Source: Chitinophaga eiseniae
GTDB taxonomy: Bacteria > Bacteroidota > Bacteroidia > Chitinophagales > Chitinophagaceae
Assembly (NCBI RefSeq): GCF_900167135.1
Contig: NZ_FUWZ01000001.1
Span: 2,032,336 to 2,096,335, forward strand
Length of the DNA: 64,000 nucleotides
Direction of reading: 5' to 3'
Below are positions 62,508-64,000 of the stretch, piece after piece. The stretch's first letter is position 1, and each line of letters begins with the position of its first letter. A program made the position numbers and the translations under genes. The notes under the pieces were generated by a model that had not been told where the DNA came from, made no database searches, and saw nothing but the letters and a program-made list of their open reading frames with translations.

Positions 62508-62825
62508 TTACAGGTTGGCCTGTATTTTTTTCTCCAGAACAGATTTAGGTACTGCACCTACCTGTTTGTCAACTACCTGGCCATCTTTGATGAAAAGGAT
62601 AGCAGGAATGCTGGTGATACCGTAGTCGATAGAGATCTGTGGGTTCACGTCTACGTTCACTTTACCGATGTTTACTTTACCGGCATAGTCTTTAGACAGT
62701 TCCTCGATAACCGGACCGATAGCGCGGCAGGGACCGCACCATTCTGCCCAAAAATCAACTACAGTCAGTTTATCGGAATTCAGCACTTCCGTCTGAAAGT
62801 TCGCGTCTGTGAATTCTAAAGCCAT
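62508..62825 (-). CDS. trxA: Thioredoxin
   Basis: A cytoplasmic disulfide reductase of 105 aa. The active site is WCGPC (29-33) within [16 protein letters not shown], the cis-Pro motif is SIPAIL, and the C-terminal helix carries [12 protein letters not shown]. All core residues of classical thioredoxin 1 are present. It stands alone between dnaE and the metalloprotease gene. TAATTTG on the minus strand (62908-62914) is a weak -7 candidate, giving a leader of about 75 bases. Confidence 0.95.
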   Translation of the reverse strand: MALEFTDANFQTEVLNSDKLTVVDFWAEWCGPCRAIGPVIEELSKDYAGKVNIGKVNVDVNPQISIDYGITSIPAILFIKDGQVVDKQVGAVPKSVLEKKIQANL

Positions 62826-62930
62826 AAGATATTATAATTTAAAGGTGTTTATTAATGATTGTTTTTGATTGTTTACTGGTGTATTAGATCAAATCTTGAA
62901 CCGAGTGCAAATTACTGCTTTTTTGACATC

Positions 62931-64000
62931 TTACTTATTGATAATCTCGATATACACATCGAGGTCCGGTTGTTTTCGCAGGAAATGCGCCAACTCGTCA
63001 TTCATCTCGATGTTCTTGTTGAAAGTATGCAGTTTCACCTGCATATTATCGTCTATATCCACGAGTTGCATGTGCAGGGTACTGCTGCCGGGGAAGCGGT
63101 TCACGTTTTCCACGAGGAAGTCGACCGTTTCCCGGTTCAGGTGTTTGGGGGAAGTAGCGAGAAACACTTGTTTGGTATGTGTTTTCTTCACTTCCTGTAG
63201 CAGCTGGATGCTGTTTACCTTGAACTCGTATTCGTTGTCATTAAAGCGTTTGGATTTAAACCCGCCGTTGATGAACAGGCAGAGGCCGGGCTTGAGGTAG
63301 GGGGCGAACCGGATGAAGTCTTCGCTCCACAGGGCAAATTCGAACTTACCGGAGTAGTCTTCGATGGTCATGATACCGAATTGCCGGTTGTTGCGGGAAA
63401 TCCTTTCCTGGGCGTTGGTCACGTACACCGCCAGGCGGAAGTTACGCTCGCGGGAGCGGCCGCCGCTGCTGCCGGGCGTGCTTATTTCTCCCTGATACTC
63501 AATGAGTTCCTGCACAGTGTTCATGTGATAGTGCTTCAACTCAAAACGATAGTCGTCCAGCGGGTGGCCGGAGATATAGATACCGGTGATGTCGCGTTCG
63601 TTGTTGAGTTTCATGATCAGCGGCCACGGGTCGCAGTTGGGTATTTTGGGCGGTTCCACGTCCGGCATTTCGGCGTCGCCGAAGAGGCTGCCGATGTTGG
63701 AAGAGCCTGCGGACACCTGCTGACCGAATTTCACGATTCTGTCGAGGCCGCTCATGGGTTCGTTTTCCGGCTTATGGAAATACTGTGCCCGGTGGAATTC
63801 CGGGAAGCAGTCGAAGGCGCCGGACATGATCAGGGCCTCCAGTGATTTTTTATTAACGGCGCGTTGGTTCACGCGTTTGATAAAGTCAAATACATTTTTG
63901 AAGGGGCCGTCTTTTTTCCTTTCTTCCAGGAGGTTTTCCACGGCTGCTTCGCCTACGCCTTTCAGGCCGCCGAGGCCGAAACGGATATGGCCTTTTTTGT
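62931..64000 (-). CDS. dnaE: DNA polymerase III alpha subunit, C-terminal part (cut by window edge)
   Basis: This is the 3' end of the replicative polymerase gene. The frame is open to the window end at 64000, so about 356 residues are seen out of an expected 1100-1200. Reading from the edge, IRFGLGGLKGVGEAAVE (the DnaE helix-hairpin-helix region) is followed by GPFKNVFDFIKRVNQRAVNKKSLEALIMSGAFD. The OB-fold domain comes next, with AVYVTNAQERISRNNRQFGIMTIEDYSGKFE cut short here as LAVYVTNAQERI and FGIMTIEDYSGKFEFALW. A tau-binding tail follows. The protein ends DVYIEIINK. Confidence 0.93.
   Translation of the reverse strand, partial: KKGHIRFGLGGLKGVGEAAVENLLEERKKDGPFKNVFDFIKRVNQRAVNKKSLEALIMSGAFDCFPEFHRAQYFHKPENEPMSGLDRIVKFGQQVSAGSSNIGSLFGDAEMPDVEPPKIPNCDPWPLIMKLNNERDITGIYISGHPLDDYRFELKHYHMNTVQELIEYQGEISTPGSSGGRSRERNFRLAVYVTNAQERISRNNRQFGIMTIEDYSGKFEFALWSEDFIRFAPYLKPGLCLFINGGFKSKRFNDNEYEFKVNSIQLLQEVKKTHTKQVFLATSPKHLNRETVDFLVENVNRFPGSSTLHMQLVDIDDNMQVKLHTFNKNIEMNDELAHFLRKQPDLDVYIEIINK

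Noticed and set aside
1..64000. tRNA, rRNA, CRISPR arrays, insertion sequences or prophage genes
   Set aside because: Looked for on both strands; no cloverleaf, repeat-spacer array or mobile-element gene was recognised.

Overview
The window looks like chromosomal DNA of a Bacteroidota bacterium, most probably a member of the Chitinophagaceae close to Chitinophaga. The evidence is internal. Two secreted proteins end in type IX secretion (T9SS) sorting domains, one type A and one type B. There are SprB-like repeats, a carboxypeptidase-regulatory/TonB-type outer-membrane barrel, a CNT nucleoside carrier, bacillithiol synthesis (BshC) and futalosine menaquinone synthesis (MqnE). Several starts are preceded by the Bacteroidota -7 box TAnnTTTG (mostly TATCTTTG), and Shine-Dalgarno sites are largely absent. 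Species assignment is inference. No tRNA, rRNA, CRISPR array, transposase, integrase or phage gene was seen.

Positions 1-17680 hold one co-directional exopolysaccharide (EPS) operon of the Wzx/Wzy type. It runs: WbpM/PglF-type 4,6-dehydratase, Wza-like export lipoprotein, Wzc-like tyrosine kinase, UDP-HexNAc dehydrogenase and 4-epimerase (TviB/TviC-like), glycosyltransferase, flippase, polymerase, a secreted beta-helix protein, glycosyltransferase, acetyltransferase, glycosyltransferase, PglC-like phosphosugar transferase and PglE-like aminotransferase, then a strong terminator. The polymer probably starts on a bacillosamine-type sugar and contains a HexNAc uronic acid. Next to it lie a T9SS type B adhesin-like protein and, facing the cluster, a CpsB/YwqE-type phosphatase, the expected partner of the kinase.

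Positions 20200-31280 carry free-methionine-sulfoxide reductase, IPP isomerase (idi), a complete class I terpene synthase, two small membrane proteins (DUF2157 and TMEM175-like), and a TolC/MFP/RND efflux operon ending in a methyltransferase.

Positions 31300-42400 carry a fused FAD/Fe-S 2-hydroxyacid dehydrogenase, a DUF72 protein, a storage-glycan group (glgA, glgC, GH130 phosphorylase and a facing GT4) and bshC. Positions 42400-47340 carry a FUSC membrane protein and a TonB-type barrel, separated by palindromic intergenic elements.

Positions 47700-64000 are mostly housekeeping or envelope genes: smc, a DUF4259 protein, a CNT transporter, an internally deleted acyltransferase-3 gene, a membrane-bound dehydrogenase with cytochrome c domain, an FMN glutamate-synthase-like oxidoreductase with a GreA/Rnk-like partner, a DUF192 lipoprotein, mqnE overlapping a T9SS metalloprotease, trxA, and the 3' part of dnaE, cut by the window edge. 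The most unusual element is the leader at 56189-56319. It has a -7 box, a 34-codon Cys-containing ORF, and a branched hairpin ending in a T run, upstream of the glutamate-synthase-like gene. It looks like an attenuator.
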